Shown: piece by piece, positions 8,556 to 16,994 of the stretch
Layout of the letters: every line of letters begins with the position of its first letter
How positions within the stretch are numbered: the stretch's first letter is position 1
Assembly (NCBI RefSeq): GCF_016888165.1
Contig: NZ_JACSWC010000238.1
Location: forward strand, 1 to 33,790
Direction: 5' to 3'
Length of the DNA stretch: 33,790 nucleotides
Origin: Halomicronema sp. CCY15110
Lineage (GTDB): Bacteria > Cyanobacteriota > Cyanobacteriia > Phormidesmidales > Phormidesmidaceae
Program-made: the position numbers and the translations under genes
Notes under the pieces: model-generated
What the model was told of the DNA's origin: nothing
Seen by the model: only the letters and a program-made list of their open reading frames with translations
Database searches by the model: none

Positions 8556-10235
8556 CTAGCGAACGACGGCTTCTGCCGCTTCTGCGGCCTCGGACTTCCG
8601 CAGCGCTTGTTTCACATGAATCACATCATGCTCATAGCTCAGCCCCTTGTAGATGCTGTAGCACATGATCAGCAGCACCACCGCAAAGGGCAACCCCGCA
8701 CTGATGGCTGCCGTTTGCAAAGCTGACAGACCGCCGCCCAACAGCAGCGTCGAAGCCACTACCCCTTCGAGCACCGCCCAGAAGACCCGCTGCGGCACCG
8801 GCGACTCCAGCTTGCCGCCGGAGGCGATGCTGTCGACCACCAGAGAACCGGAGTCGGAGGAGGTGACGAAGAATACGACCACTAGAATAATGGCAACAAA
8901 GGAAGTAATGCCGGTTAAAGGGAGCTGATCCAGCATCACGAATAGGGCTGTGGCCACATTTTCAGACACGGCGGTGCTGATGATGCCGGCAGTGCCTTCG
9001 CTCAGCCCGAAACTCAAGGCCGTGCCGCCAAAGGCCGACATCCACAGAAAGGTCAGAGCAGTGGGCAGCAGCAGCACCCCAAGGATGAACTCACGCACGG
9101 TGCGGCCCTTGGAAATGCGGGCGATAAAAATGCCCACAAACGGAGCCCAGGATACCCACCAGCCCCAGTAGAAGACGGTCCAACCATTCTGCCAGCCGTT
9201 ATCGTTAAACGTCTCAGTCCAGAAGCTCATGGTGGGCAGAGACGCCAAGTAGTAACCAGTGGTTTGCACAAAGGTGTTGAACAGAAAGACCGTGGGCCCC
9301 ACCAGCAGCACAAACGTCAGCAGCACTGCCGCCAAAATCATGTTGAGTTCGCTCAGGCGGCGCACTCCGTTCCCCAGGCCTGATACGACCGAGGCGGTGG
9401 CAAAACCGGTAATGATCGCAATGAGGCCCACCTGCACGGGGGTGCTAATTTGCAGACCAAACAAAAAGTTCAAGCCCGCATTCGTCTGCTGCACGCCGAA
9501 GCCCAGAGAGGTCGCCAGGCCAAACAGGGTAGAGGCTACTGCCAACACGTCAATCGCATTACCCTGCCAGCCGTAAATCTTTTCTCCCAAGATGGGGTAA
9601 AACACTGAGCGAATGGTGAGGGGCAGACCCCAGTTAAAGGTAAAAAATGCCAGGGAAAGGCCGACCAAAGCATAGATGCCCCAGGCGTGGAGTCCCCAGT
9701 GGAAGAAGGTGACGCCCATTGCTTGCCGGGCGGCATCGGCGGTATTGGGCTCGATCGCCCCAACAATGACTGGCGGGTCTTGGAAATGGTAAATCGGCTC
9801 CGCGACGCTCCAGAACATCAGGCCGGTACCCATACCAGCGCTCATGAGCATGGAAATCCACGCAAAGGTGGGAAACTCTGGCCTGGCGTCGGGGCCGCCT
9901 AAGCGCACACTGCCCAATTTGGTTAAGGCAATGTAGACCGTAAACAGCAAAAAGAACGTCACGGACAGGATCATGAACCAGCCCAGCGTGCCCGAAATAA
10001 ACGCCTGAACCGCCCCAAAGGCTGACGTAGCAGGCTCCTGAAAGAGCAGCGTGAACAGAACAAACAGTAGAACCAGGCTACCTGAAACCAGGAAAACCTC
10101 AGGGTGAAAATCGAACCCTCTTTTGGTGAAGTTGCGATCGCCGGGACGGCGAGTTAGATGGCGCGTAGGGGCATGTTCGGGCATCACAAACGGATGCTCT
10201 TCATGCCTTCCATGCCCATTGTTTTCAATAGTCAT
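8556..10235 (-). CDS. BCCT family glycine betaine transporter
   Basis: 559 aa, with twelve membrane segments predicted by eye after a hydrophilic His-rich N-terminus (residues 1-42). The first-repeat glycine motif is SAGMGTGLMFWSVAEP (132-147). The family signature FYWGWWVSWAPFVGIFIAR (355-373) contains Trp359, Trp360 and Trp363, which correspond to the aromatic betaine-binding box of BetP. Expected role: sodium- or proton-coupled uptake of glycine betaine or related trimethylammonium compounds across the plasma membrane. The short C-terminus ends in AAEAAEAVVR and lacks the long regulatory tail of osmosensing BetP, which would fit a supply role more than osmotic gating. It is divergent from the Rieske oxygenase across an 839-bp spacer. 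The ATG at 10235 has a weak ribosome binding site; Met18 is an alternative. Confidence 0.93.
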   Translation of the reverse strand: MTIENNGHGRHEEHPFVMPEHAPTRHLTRRPGDRNFTKRGFDFHPEVFLVSGSLVLLFVLFTLLFQEPATSAFGAVQAFISGTLGWFMILSVTFFLLFTVYIALTKLGSVRLGGPDARPEFPTFAWISMLMSAGMGTGLMFWSVAEPIYHFQDPPVIVGAIEPNTADAARQAMGVTFFHWGLHAWGIYALVGLSLAFFTFNWGLPLTIRSVFYPILGEKIYGWQGNAIDVLAVASTLFGLATSLGFGVQQTNAGLNFLFGLQISTPVQVGLIAIITGFATASVVSGLGNGVRRLSELNMILAAVLLTFVLLVGPTVFLFNTFVQTTGYYLASLPTMSFWTETFNDNGWQNGWTVFYWGWWVSWAPFVGIFIARISKGRTVREFILGVLLLPTALTFLWMSAFGGTALSFGLSEGTAGIISTAVSENVATALFVMLDQLPLTGITSFVAIILVVVFFVTSSDSGSLVVDSIASGGKLESPVPQRVFWAVLEGVVASTLLLGGGLSALQTAAISAGLPFAVVLLIMCYSIYKGLSYEHDVIHVKQALRKSEAAEAAEAVVR

Positions 10236-11074
10236 AGCAATTATTCAATTCTCGACACATCAACGGACAGCAAGAACGCGCCGATAAATATAAAACTGCG
10301 GCGTTTCTCACAGCTAGTAACTGATCACAAACAGCCCGACCTACTCATCTGCAGGCATTAAATGTTCTTCAACTGTCATTGCTGTACGTGATCACCATTC
10401 CTTAGACAACGCAAGCTTGTCAAGCACGCAGAGCACAGCGTTGCCGGGCTGCAACAACCGTAATCAGAGAAATCGTGACCAGCCCTACCAATAAATCGAC
10501 GAACCAACTCAAAAAAACTAGGCGACAAAATCTCGACCAAGATTCAGCAAACTCTATCCAAGTCAAAACTAGGGGCTTTAATTCAGGAAAACTGTCGTTG
10601 CCGATACAGTTGTCACTACAAGTCATGAATCGTGGATTCAGATCGTCGTCAAGGCAGCTATAGACGGCAAAGACTTGGTCAGAAAGTAGCCTTCTCGGGC
10701 GCGCTATCAATGAAGCCCAGAACCCAATGCGGCCAAGATTACCGCACCTGTATTGACTCCACCGGCTAGGGACGGTGGCCCCTTGGCTGAAAGGATTTGA
10801 ATAGTTCCAAGATGCCAGGCCTGGTGATGGTGTCAAACGGCGCAGGTCAGCACATCATGAAAAAACAAATGCCAAATTGTAAGCCAGAAAACATTATTTA
10901 TTTTTTTTGGGCCTTATCTTTCCTTTTTAAGTCTTGTAATAACAAGTTGAGATAGCTCGTCATTACAAGGTGATAAATAGCTTTTGGGTTCTGGCTCGGC
11001 ATCGGGATGTCCGGGCTGTTTTTACAGGTTGTCTTCGAAAAAGTCGTATCCAAGCGTAGCCACAGAGGCGAAGT
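10236..11074. other. Long divergent intergenic region of the betaine cluster
   Basis: This 839-bp spacer separates the minus-strand transporter from the plus-strand Rieske oxygenase, so it should hold both promoters. The part from 10840 on is AT-rich and includes an inverted repeat (10933-10969). Minus-strand frames at 10420-10836 and 10898-11143 look non-coding, although the first ends in a hydrophobic stretch (SWFVDLLVGLVTISLITVVA) that could be a remnant of a membrane protein. No tRNA or obvious riboswitch is seen. Confidence 0.55.
10933..10969. promoter_or_regulatory. Candidate operator before the Rieske oxygenase gene
   Basis: CTTGTAAT (10933-10940) and ATTACAAG (10962-10969) form a perfect 8-bp inverted repeat. 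The left half is itself part of CTTGT-AATA-ACAAG (10933-10946). Three half-sites of CTTGT/ACAAG within 37 bp, 106 bases before the start codon in an AT-rich tract, would suit a dimeric regulator. No regulator is encoded nearby. Confidence 0.35.
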
Positions 11075-12286
11075 ATGACACAGGAAAATATCGCAGTTTA
11101 CCCCCCTGACTTGACTTTGGTTGAGTGTCCTGAGACATCTCAAAGGGCAGAGGTTGATGTCGAATCAGCGGTCGTTCACTTAGATGATTATCGTCAGTTA
11201 GGTTTGCCCGCCGAGGCTTACACTAGCGAACGCTATTTGCAGCGGGAACGCGAGACGGTATTCAGTCAATACTGGGTGTTTGTGGGGTTGGCCTCTGATG
11301 TGCCCAACCCCGGAGATGTGTTGCCGCTGGAGGTGGCGGAGATGCCGATCGCATTGGTGCGCGATCGCGCGGGCACGCTCCGGGCTTTCCATAACGTGTG
11401 CAGTCATCGCGGTTTGCAGTTGGTTCAGTCTCCCTGCAATGTGCAGGGCAATTTGCGCTGTCCCTATCATTCCTGGGCGTACAAATTGGACGGCCAGCTC
11501 AAGAGCACGCCCCACTTCGGCGGCTATTACCAAGACACCTATGACGGCTTTGACCGCGACAGTAAAGGGCTCCAGCCGATTCGCTGTGAGCAGTGGTTGG
11601 ATTTAGTGTTTGTGAACCTCTCTAGGGATGCGCCACCCCTGGAAGAATACTTGCAGCCGGTGATTGAACGCTGGGCCGCCTATGATCTCGACCAGCTCCG
11701 CCGCGAGCCCCGCGAGATTGGCTTTACCTGCGATGCCAACTGGAAACTGGCGATCGAAAACTTTTCGGAAAGCTATCATCTCACCTGGGTGCACCCAGCG
11801 CTGAATAGCTGCTCCCGCATGGAAGACCACTTCCGCTTTGAGGTCGGCGATGTCCATGTCGGTCAGGGGAGCTTGATGTACCAGAGTGGGGTAATTGAGG
11901 GGCGATCGCTGCCCACCTTTCCCAACCTGCCAGAGCGCCACAAAGAGACTGTGGCGGAATACGTCACGGTGTTCCCGAACTTAATGCTAGGCGTCCATCC
12001 CGACTATTTCCTCGTGTTTTCAGTTGATCCGCTGGGGGTTAACCAAACCCGTGAGCGCATGACCTTTCACTTCATTGGCGATGCTGCGATGACGCCGGAA
12101 AATGAGGCTCTCCGCCACCTCCCCATTGACCTGTGGCATGACACCAACGAAGAAGATATCGAGATGATTGAGCGGCTACAGCGCGGACGCCACTCCCCCC
12201 GTTTCGACGGTGGCTGTTTTTCCCCGGAATTGGAGCAGGCGGTCTATCGCTTTCAGCAAATGGTGGCCAAGGCCGTCGGCGAATAA
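11075..12286 (+). CDS. gbcA: Rieske oxygenase, probable glycine betaine monooxygenase
   Basis: 403 aa alpha subunit of a Rieske non-heme iron oxygenase. Rieske 2Fe-2S ligands are Cys109/His111 (CSHRG) and Cys129/His132 (CPYHSW). The mononuclear iron site is His235, His240 and Asp361 (EEDIEMIERLQRG). Glu232, three residues before His235, occupies the bridging position that is Glu in quaternary-ammonium oxygenases such as CntA, rather than Asp as in aromatic dioxygenases. Expected reaction: oxidative demethylation of betaine to dimethylglycine plus formaldehyde. Choline, carnitine or stachydrine are alternatives; the adjacent dimethylglycine dehydrogenase favours betaine. GAGG lies six bases before the ATG. 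No partner reductase (GbcB) is encoded here, so electrons may come from a host ferredoxin/FNR pair. HIP1 sites lie at 11361 and 11902. Confidence 0.8.
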   Translation: MTQENIAVYPPDLTLVECPETSQRAEVDVESAVVHLDDYRQLGLPAEAYTSERYLQRERETVFSQYWVFVGLASDVPNPGDVLPLEVAEMPIALVRDRAGTLRAFHNVCSHRGLQLVQSPCNVQGNLRCPYHSWAYKLDGQLKSTPHFGGYYQDTYDGFDRDSKGLQPIRCEQWLDLVFVNLSRDAPPLEEYLQPVIERWAAYDLDQLRREPREIGFTCDANWKLAIENFSESYHLTWVHPALNSCSRMEDHFRFEVGDVHVGQGSLMYQSGVIEGRSLPTFPNLPERHKETVAEYVTVFPNLMLGVHPDYFLVFSVDPLGVNQTRERMTFHFIGDAAMTPENEALRHLPIDLWHDTNEEDIEMIERLQRGRHSPRFDGGCFSPELEQAVYRFQQMVAKAVGE

Positions 12287-12324
12287 TTGCCGCCAGCCGT
12301 CGGATGAACCCGCAATATTCCGTC

Positions 12325-12392
12325 GGGGCAAGGCATCGTCGGAGTCCCTGATCGGACCAATCCAAAAAGTATTGGCAACGATGCCTCGCCCC
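12325..12392. repeat. Hairpin repeat, GGGGCRAGGCATCGT type
   Basis: GGGGCAAGGCATCGT (12325-12339) and ACGATGCCTCGCCCC (12378-12392) pair with one mismatch around a 38-base loop. The arms share the GGGGCGAGGCAT core with the repeat at 16878-16951, so both belong to one dispersed family. Confidence 0.75.
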
Positions 12393-12423
12393 TAACGATT
12401 GGGGGATGAGGAAAGCGATCGCC

Positions 12424-12498
12424 CTACCCATCCACCCATCCACCCATCCACCCTGCCACCCTGCCACCCATTCACCTCCTCCTACCTACCCACACCCC
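12424..12498 (+). repeat. Low-complexity pyrimidine tract (CCACCCAT)n
   Basis: Imperfect repeats of CCACCCAT and CCACCCTG run up to the ribosome binding site of the dimethylglycine dehydrogenase gene. Read in frame, they would extend that protein by a Pro/His-rich leader, which I reject as coding. Confidence 0.75.
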
Positions 12499-12507
12499 GG
12501 AGAACCC

Positions 12508-14931
12508 ATGCAAACCAACGCCACCCTCGTCGTCATCGGTGCGGGCATCGTCGGCTGTAGCACCGCCTACCACCTCGCCAAACAGGGCTGGAAAAATATT
12601 GTCGTCGTGGAACAAGGCCCCCTCTTCGCCACCGGCGGCTCCACCTCCCATGCGCCTGGCCTGGTGTTCCAAACGAACTCGTCCAAAACCATGACCCAGC
12701 TGGCCCAGTACACCATCGAACTGTATAGCCAGCTCAGCACAGACGAAGGCCCCGCTTTTTACCCCGTCGGCGGTATCGAAGTCGCCTACACCCCAGAGCG
12801 GATGGCTGAGTTGCAGCGCAAGCTGGGCTGGGCCAAATCCTGGGGCGTTGAAGATGCGACCCTGCTGACCCCCGCAGAAGTCAAAGCCAAAGTTCCCCTC
12901 ATCGACGCAAGCAAAATTCTCGGGGCCTACTACGTGCCCAGCGACGGCATCGCCAAAGCCCTGCGAGCGGCTGAAGCCATGGCGACTGAGGCCACAGCCG
13001 CCGGGGCCGCAGAATTCTACGGCGACACGACCGTGATGGACATTGAGGTGGTGGATGGACAGGTGACCGCGATCGTCACCGATAAAGGCCGCATCGAGAC
13101 CAGCAAAGTGCTCGTCTGTGCGGGCATTTGGGGGCCGCGCATTGGCCGCATGGTGGGCGAAGTCATTCCCCTCACCCCGGTGCAGCACCAGTATGTGAAA
13201 ACCGCCCCGATTCCTGAACTCGCGGGCGAAACCGAGGAAGTCAACTTCCCCATGGTGCGCCACCAAGATCACGCCATGTACTTCCGGCAGCACGGCGACT
13301 GTTGGGGCATCGGCTCCTATCAGCACGAACCGCTCTTGGTCGATCCGGACAACATCTTGCCCTATGCCGAAGCCCCCGTGATGCCGTCGGTCAGGCCCTT
13401 TACCGAAGAGCATTTCGGCCCCGCCTGGGAGTCCACGACGGAACTGTTCCCCGCTCTCAAGGACGCCGAGTTGACCTACAAAATCAACGGCATGTTCTCT
13501 TTCACGCCCGACAGCGGTTCGGTAATTGGGGAATCGACGAAGGCGAAAGGCTTCTGGGTAGCCGAAGCGGTGTGGGTCACCCACGGCGGCGGTGTAGGCA
13601 AAATCGTGGCGGAACTGATGACCACGGGCGTGCCCAGCCTGGACATTCACGAAATGGACATCCACCGCTTCCCCGCAGTCTGCCAGAGCAGCGACTTCAT
13701 CACCCGCGCCGGGGCGCAGCAGTACGACGAGGTGTATGACATCATTCACCCGCTGGATCAGCAACTCCACTCGCGGGACTTGCGGGTGAGCCCGTTTTAC
13801 CCCCGCTTACAGGAACTGGGGGCACAGTTCATCTTTAGTGCGGGTTGGGAACGGCCCCAATGGTTCAAGTCCAACATTGCGCTGCTGGAAGAGTACGACG
13901 TGCCGCCGCGCCACGGCTGGGCAACCAAGCACTGGTCACCGATTCAAGGGGTGGAACATCTGGCTACGCGGGAAAAAGTCGCTCTCTATGACCTCACCCC
14001 CTTTGCCAAGTTTGAAGTGACCGGCCCTGGGGTCGTGGACTATCTGCAAAATCTCTGCGCCAACGATATCGATAAACCCGTCGGCAAGGTGATTTACACC
14101 GCGATGCTGGACGAGAGCGGCGGCATTATGTGTGACCTGACGGTGAGCCGTTTGGGGGTCGAGAAATATTGGGTGGTGACGGGGGGTTCCGTCCACGGTC
14201 ATGACCTGGCGTGGCTGCGATCGCACCTCCCCGCCGATGGTTCCGTGCAAATCACCGATGTGTCCTCTAGCTACTGCTGTGTTGGTCTGTGGGGGCCGAA
14301 AGCCCCAGCGGTGCTGCAAGCAGTCACTCAAACCGATGTTTCTAAACCCAAGTTCAAGTTCTTCACTCAGCAGCAGTTCCGCATTGGCAACGTTCCGGTG
14401 CTGGCGTCGCGGGTGTCTTACGTCGGTGAAGAAGGCTGGGAGATCTATGCCCCGACGGAGTGTGGCCTGAAGCTGTGGGATACCCTGTGGGCGGCGGGTC
14501 AAGCGCACGGCATCATCGCTGCTGGGGGGGCCGCCTTTGAAACTCTACGGTTGGAAAAGGGCTTTTTGCTGTGGGGCACGGACATCCACACCGAGTATGA
14601 CCCCTATGAAGCGGGGCTGGGCTTTGCCGTGAAGCCGAACAAGGGCGACTTCATTGGCAAGGAAGCGCTGCTGCAACGGAAAGAATATGCCAGCCGCCAG
14701 CTCTGCTTCCTCACGCTGGATGATCCAACGGCGGTGGTGATGGGTAAGGAACCCGTCATCGCGGACGGGAAAGTGCTGGGTTATGCCAATAGTGCGGGCT
14801 ATGGGTACAGTTTGGGACGCTGCGTGGTGTATGCCTATCTGCCACTGGGATACACTCAGCCCGGCACGCCGGTCTCGGTGGAATATTTTGGTGAGTCACT
14901 GTCGGCGACGGTGGTTGAAAAGCTGCTGTAA
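12508..14931 (+). CDS. Dimethylglycine dehydrogenase-like flavoenzyme with GcvT domain
   Basis: 807 aa, same architecture and size as DMGDH/sarcosine dehydrogenase. Order: FAD-binding DAO domain (about 1-370, GAGIVG at 11-16), FAO-type middle domain (about 370-430), then an aminomethyltransferase GcvT domain and its C-terminal barrel (about 430-800). His48 in STSHAPGL matches the histidine that carries FAD covalently in mammalian DMGDH. Expected reaction: N,N-dimethylglycine to sarcosine, with the methyl carbon captured on tetrahydrofolate as 5,10-methylene-THF. Sarcosine or betaine-like methylamines are alternative substrates. The start at 12508 is chosen because GGAG precedes ATG by six bases and the FAD motif then sits at the normal distance. 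It follows the Rieske gene by 221 bp of repeat-filled DNA. HIP1 at 14217. Confidence 0.88.
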   Translation: MQTNATLVVIGAGIVGCSTAYHLAKQGWKNIVVVEQGPLFATGGSTSHAPGLVFQTNSSKTMTQLAQYTIELYSQLSTDEGPAFYPVGGIEVAYTPERMAELQRKLGWAKSWGVEDATLLTPAEVKAKVPLIDASKILGAYYVPSDGIAKALRAAEAMATEATAAGAAEFYGDTTVMDIEVVDGQVTAIVTDKGRIETSKVLVCAGIWGPRIGRMVGEVIPLTPVQHQYVKTAPIPELAGETEEVNFPMVRHQDHAMYFRQHGDCWGIGSYQHEPLLVDPDNILPYAEAPVMPSVRPFTEEHFGPAWESTTELFPALKDAELTYKINGMFSFTPDSGSVIGESTKAKGFWVAEAVWVTHGGGVGKIVAELMTTGVPSLDIHEMDIHRFPAVCQSSDFITRAGAQQYDEVYDIIHPLDQQLHSRDLRVSPFYPRLQELGAQFIFSAGWERPQWFKSNIALLEEYDVPPRHGWATKHWSPIQGVEHLATREKVALYDLTPFAKFEVTGPGVVDYLQNLCANDIDKPVGKVIYTAMLDESGGIMCDLTVSRLGVEKYWVVTGGSVHGHDLAWLRSHLPADGSVQITDVSSSYCCVGLWGPKAPAVLQAVTQTDVSKPKFKFFTQQQFRIGNVPVLASRVSYVGEEGWEIYAPTECGLKLWDTLWAAGQAHGIIAAGGAAFETLRLEKGFLLWGTDIHTEYDPYEAGLGFAVKPNKGDFIGKEALLQRKEYASRQLCFLTLDDPTAVVMGKEPVIADGKVLGYANSAGYGYSLGRCVVYAYLPLGYTQPGTPVSVEYFGESLSATVVEKLL

Positions 14932-14950
14932 GTATCTAGGGGACGCACCC

Positions 14951-14983
14951 AGGGGACGCACCCCGTAAAGGGGTGCGTCCCCT
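14951..14983. terminator. Perfect 14-bp hairpin after the dimethylglycine dehydrogenase gene
   Basis: AGGGGACGCACCCC (14951-14964), loop GTAAA, GGGGTGCGTCCCCT (14970-14983). The stem is perfect and GC-rich but has only a weak T run after it (GAATTTG). It begins 19 bases after the stop codon and may act as an mRNA 3' stabiliser, a partial terminator or a REP-like element. An extra GGGGACGCACCC copy lies directly before it (14939-14950). Confidence 0.6.
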
Positions 14984-15023
14984 GAATTTGATGGGCTGTA
15001 TTCGATCTAATGAGGTATTCGGT

Positions 15024-15956
15024 ATGCCTGTTATCGGACTCGAACTCATGTTTGTCTTGTTGTGGAGTTCTGGCTTCATTGGTGCCAAGTATGGACTGCC
15101 CTATGCGGGGCCGTTTACTCTACTGCTGATTCGATATTGCATTGTGGCGGGGCTGTTGGGGGCCTGGCTATGCATTCACAGCGATTTTAAGTTTGTTAAT
15201 CGGGCCGCGATCGCGCGCGCGGCCATCATTGGGGTGCTGGCCCATGCCGTGTGGCTCAGTGCCGCCCTGGGCGGAATTGCCCTGGGTGTTTCACCGTGGA
15301 TTGTGGCGCTGATTACGGCTTTGCAGCCGATGTTAACCAGCGTTTTGTCTGGCCCAATTTTGGGAGAGCGGATCTCACCCGTGCAGTGGTGGGGCACCTG
15401 TATCGGACTCGTCGGCGTGGTGGTGGTCGTCATCACCAAACTGGACGGGGCCGCTGATGTGTCGCCTTGGGGCTATGTGTTGCCCTTTGTGGCCGCAGCC
15501 AGCATGACTGTATCGACGCTCTATCAGCGCCACCTCAACGGTAACCATGCCATCCGGTTGCCAATTCTCAACAGTTTGTTTGTGCAATCGGTCACGAGTG
15601 CGATCTTCCTATGTCCCCTGGCGGTAATGATTGAAGGCGTGGAAGTGCAGTGGACTGGGCAGTTTATCTTTGCCTTAGCATGGCTGGTGATCATGCTATC
15701 GATTGGCTCTTATGGACTGATGCTGAAACTGCTGGAACATCGCACCGCTGCCCGGGTAGCAAGTTTGATGTATCTGACCCCGCCCACGACCCTAATACTG
15801 GGCTCGCTTTTGTTTGGGGACAGCATTACGTGGATTGATGCGCTTGGGCTGGTGATTGCGGCGATCGGCGTGACCCTGGTGTATCAGAGCACGATCAACT
15901 TGAAGCGGCGCATGCCCAGAGCAGATCCCAGACGTTACCTCAGCATGAAGCCTTAG
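15024..15956 (+). CDS. EamA/DMT family transporter
   Basis: About 310 aa with ten hydrophobic segments in two EamA repeats (first about residues 5-135, second about 145-280). The start MPVIGLELMFVLLWSSGFIG and the internal SVLSGPILGERISPVQWWG are typical of the drug/metabolite transporter superfamily. Substrate unknown. Some relatives export amino acids or their derivatives, so release of surplus glycine, serine or a methylamine intermediate is possible in this cluster, but this is inference from neighbours. The frame is open upstream to a GTG at 14973, which overlaps the hairpin. ATG at 15024, with GAGG eight bases before it, is preferred. Confidence 0.85.
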   Translation: MPVIGLELMFVLLWSSGFIGAKYGLPYAGPFTLLLIRYCIVAGLLGAWLCIHSDFKFVNRAAIARAAIIGVLAHAVWLSAALGGIALGVSPWIVALITALQPMLTSVLSGPILGERISPVQWWGTCIGLVGVVVVVITKLDGAADVSPWGYVLPFVAAASMTVSTLYQRHLNGNHAIRLPILNSLFVQSVTSAIFLCPLAVMIEGVEVQWTGQFIFALAWLVIMLSIGSYGLMLKLLEHRTAARVASLMYLTPPTTLILGSLLFGDSITWIDALGLVIAAIGVTLVYQSTINLKRRMPRADPRRYLSMKP

Positions 15957-15964
15957 GACAGAAG

Positions 15965-16024
15965 TTTTGAGTTCATAGTCTTGAATTTTGAATGTCTGCT
16001 CAACTCAGAACTCAGAACTCAAAA
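15965..16024. repeat. Inverted repeat between transporter and MTHFR-like gene
   Basis: TTTTGAGTTC (15965-15974) and GAACTCAAAA (16015-16024) form a perfect 10-bp inverted repeat. The right side includes a short tandem of CAGAACT units. It fills most of the 112-bp gap. Confidence 0.6.
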
Positions 16025-16068
16025 TTGAGCATTCGGATTTATTGCAGTCCCAGATGTGAGCCAGCGCT

Positions 16069-16851
16069 ATGCAGTTTTCGATGGAAGTGACGCCGAAGGT
16101 GGATGTGTCAGAGTTGCCGAAGACGGTGCGGGAGGTGTCGATTACGTATCTGCCGGGGGTGGACTATCGGGATGTGGTGGCGCAGGCGATGCGGTTGCGG
16201 CAGTTGGGCTTTGAGCCGATCGCCCACGTTCCCGTCCGAAGCATTGGCGATCGCCCCCACCTCGCCAATTATCTCGCCGCGCTCAAAACCGAAGCCGACA
16301 TTCGCCAAGTGCTGCTCATCGGCGGCAGCCCCGATCGCCCCCTCGGCCCCTTCACCTCAACGCTGGATTTGCTGGAAACGGGACTCTTCGATGGGCTGCG
16401 GGTGGGGGTTGCCGGACATCCGGAGGGCATGCCCGTCCTGAATGAGCGAGAATGCGATCGCCTGCTTGCCCTGAAAAACCAGTACGCCCGTGACACGGGT
16501 ACGGAGATGTTCGTGATGACCCAGTGGTCGCTTGATGTGCCAACCATTCACCGCTGGCTCGATCGCATCGAAGCTTTCAATACGCTGCCCATTTACCTCG
16601 GTATTCCTGGCCCAACGACGCCCGCGATGTTACTGAAGTTTGCCAAACTCTGCGGCGTCAAAACCAGTTTGCTAGGGTTGCGAAATCAGTCGGGTCGCCT
16701 CGGCAAATTGCTCACCGTGCAAACGCCGGATTACCTGGTGGATGGCCTCGTCGGACGGATCGATCATTTCCACGTCTACACGTTTGGGGGAGTGCAGCGA
16801 TCGCGCGACTGGCTCGTCACCCGCCAATCCGACATCGCCATCCCGGCGTAA
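16069..16851 (+). CDS. Short methylenetetrahydrofolate reductase-like protein
   Basis: 260 aa TIM-barrel protein of the MetF/MTHFR family, shorter than E. coli MetF (about 296 aa). Glu6 in SMEVTPK occupies the position of the catalytic Glu in the family's SFEFFPP motif. [15 protein letters not shown] (81-95, with Asp89) corresponds to the flavin/folate loop LxxGD. The late segment [22 protein letters not shown] is also family-like. Expected chemistry: interconversion of 5,10-methylene-THF and 5-methyl-THF with FAD. In this cluster it could dispose of C1 units made by dimethylglycine dehydrogenase; the direction is inferred. HIP1 at 16247. It is 112 bp after the EamA gene. Whether it can replace canonical MetF for methionine synthesis cannot be judged here. 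Confidence 0.78.
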   Translation: MQFSMEVTPKVDVSELPKTVREVSITYLPGVDYRDVVAQAMRLRQLGFEPIAHVPVRSIGDRPHLANYLAALKTEADIRQVLLIGGSPDRPLGPFTSTLDLLETGLFDGLRVGVAGHPEGMPVLNERECDRLLALKNQYARDTGTEMFVMTQWSLDVPTIHRWLDRIEAFNTLPIYLGIPGPTTPAMLLKFAKLCGVKTSLLGLRNQSGRLGKLLTVQTPDYLVDGLVGRIDHFHVYTFGGVQRSRDWLVTRQSDIAIPA

Positions 16852-16877
16852 CCCGCCAGATTTCCCATCAACATCTC

Positions 16878-16951
16878 GTAGGGGCGAGGCATTTTGTGAA
16901 CATCGTGATTTGCCAATCCGAAACGTTACAACCAAAATGCCTCGCCCCTAC
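16878..16951. repeat. Hairpin repeat GTAGGGGCGAGGCATTTTG
   Basis: GTAGGGGCGAGGCATTTTG (16878-16896) and CAAAATGCCTCGCCCCTAC (16933-16951) are exact reverse complements of 19 bases with a 36-base loop. The foot carries GTAG, the tetranucleotide seen at the base of REP hairpins. Same core as 12325-12392. Confidence 0.85.
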
Positions 16952-16966
16952 AACCCCAACCACCCT

Positions 16967-16994
16967 GTACGGGCGCACGGCCGTGCGCCCCTAC
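16967..16994. repeat. Compact palindrome directly before the serine ammonia-lyase gene
   Basis: The 20 bases 16971-16990 (GGGCGCACGG/CCGTGCGCCC) are a perfect palindrome. With flanks the dyad reaches 28 bases with one mismatch. It ends five bases before the ATG at 17000, so it could affect translation initiation in mRNA. Confidence 0.8.

Noticed and set aside
10420-10836. 138-codon minus-strand frame in the divergent spacer with a hydrophobic C-terminal stretch
   Set aside because: No ribosome binding site, no family resemblance, irregular composition; at most a gene remnant, so it is noted only in the spacer entry.
12406-12507. N-terminal extension of the dimethylglycine dehydrogenase
   Set aside because: It is a Pro/His translation of a (CCACCCAT)n tract; a good ribosome binding site and canonical FAD-motif spacing support the start at 12508.
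12472-13770. 432-codon minus-strand frame opposite the dimethylglycine dehydrogenase
   Set aside because: Long antisense shadow caused by high GC at third codon positions; His/Gly/Asp-biased with no domain, while the plus strand encodes a well-defined enzyme.
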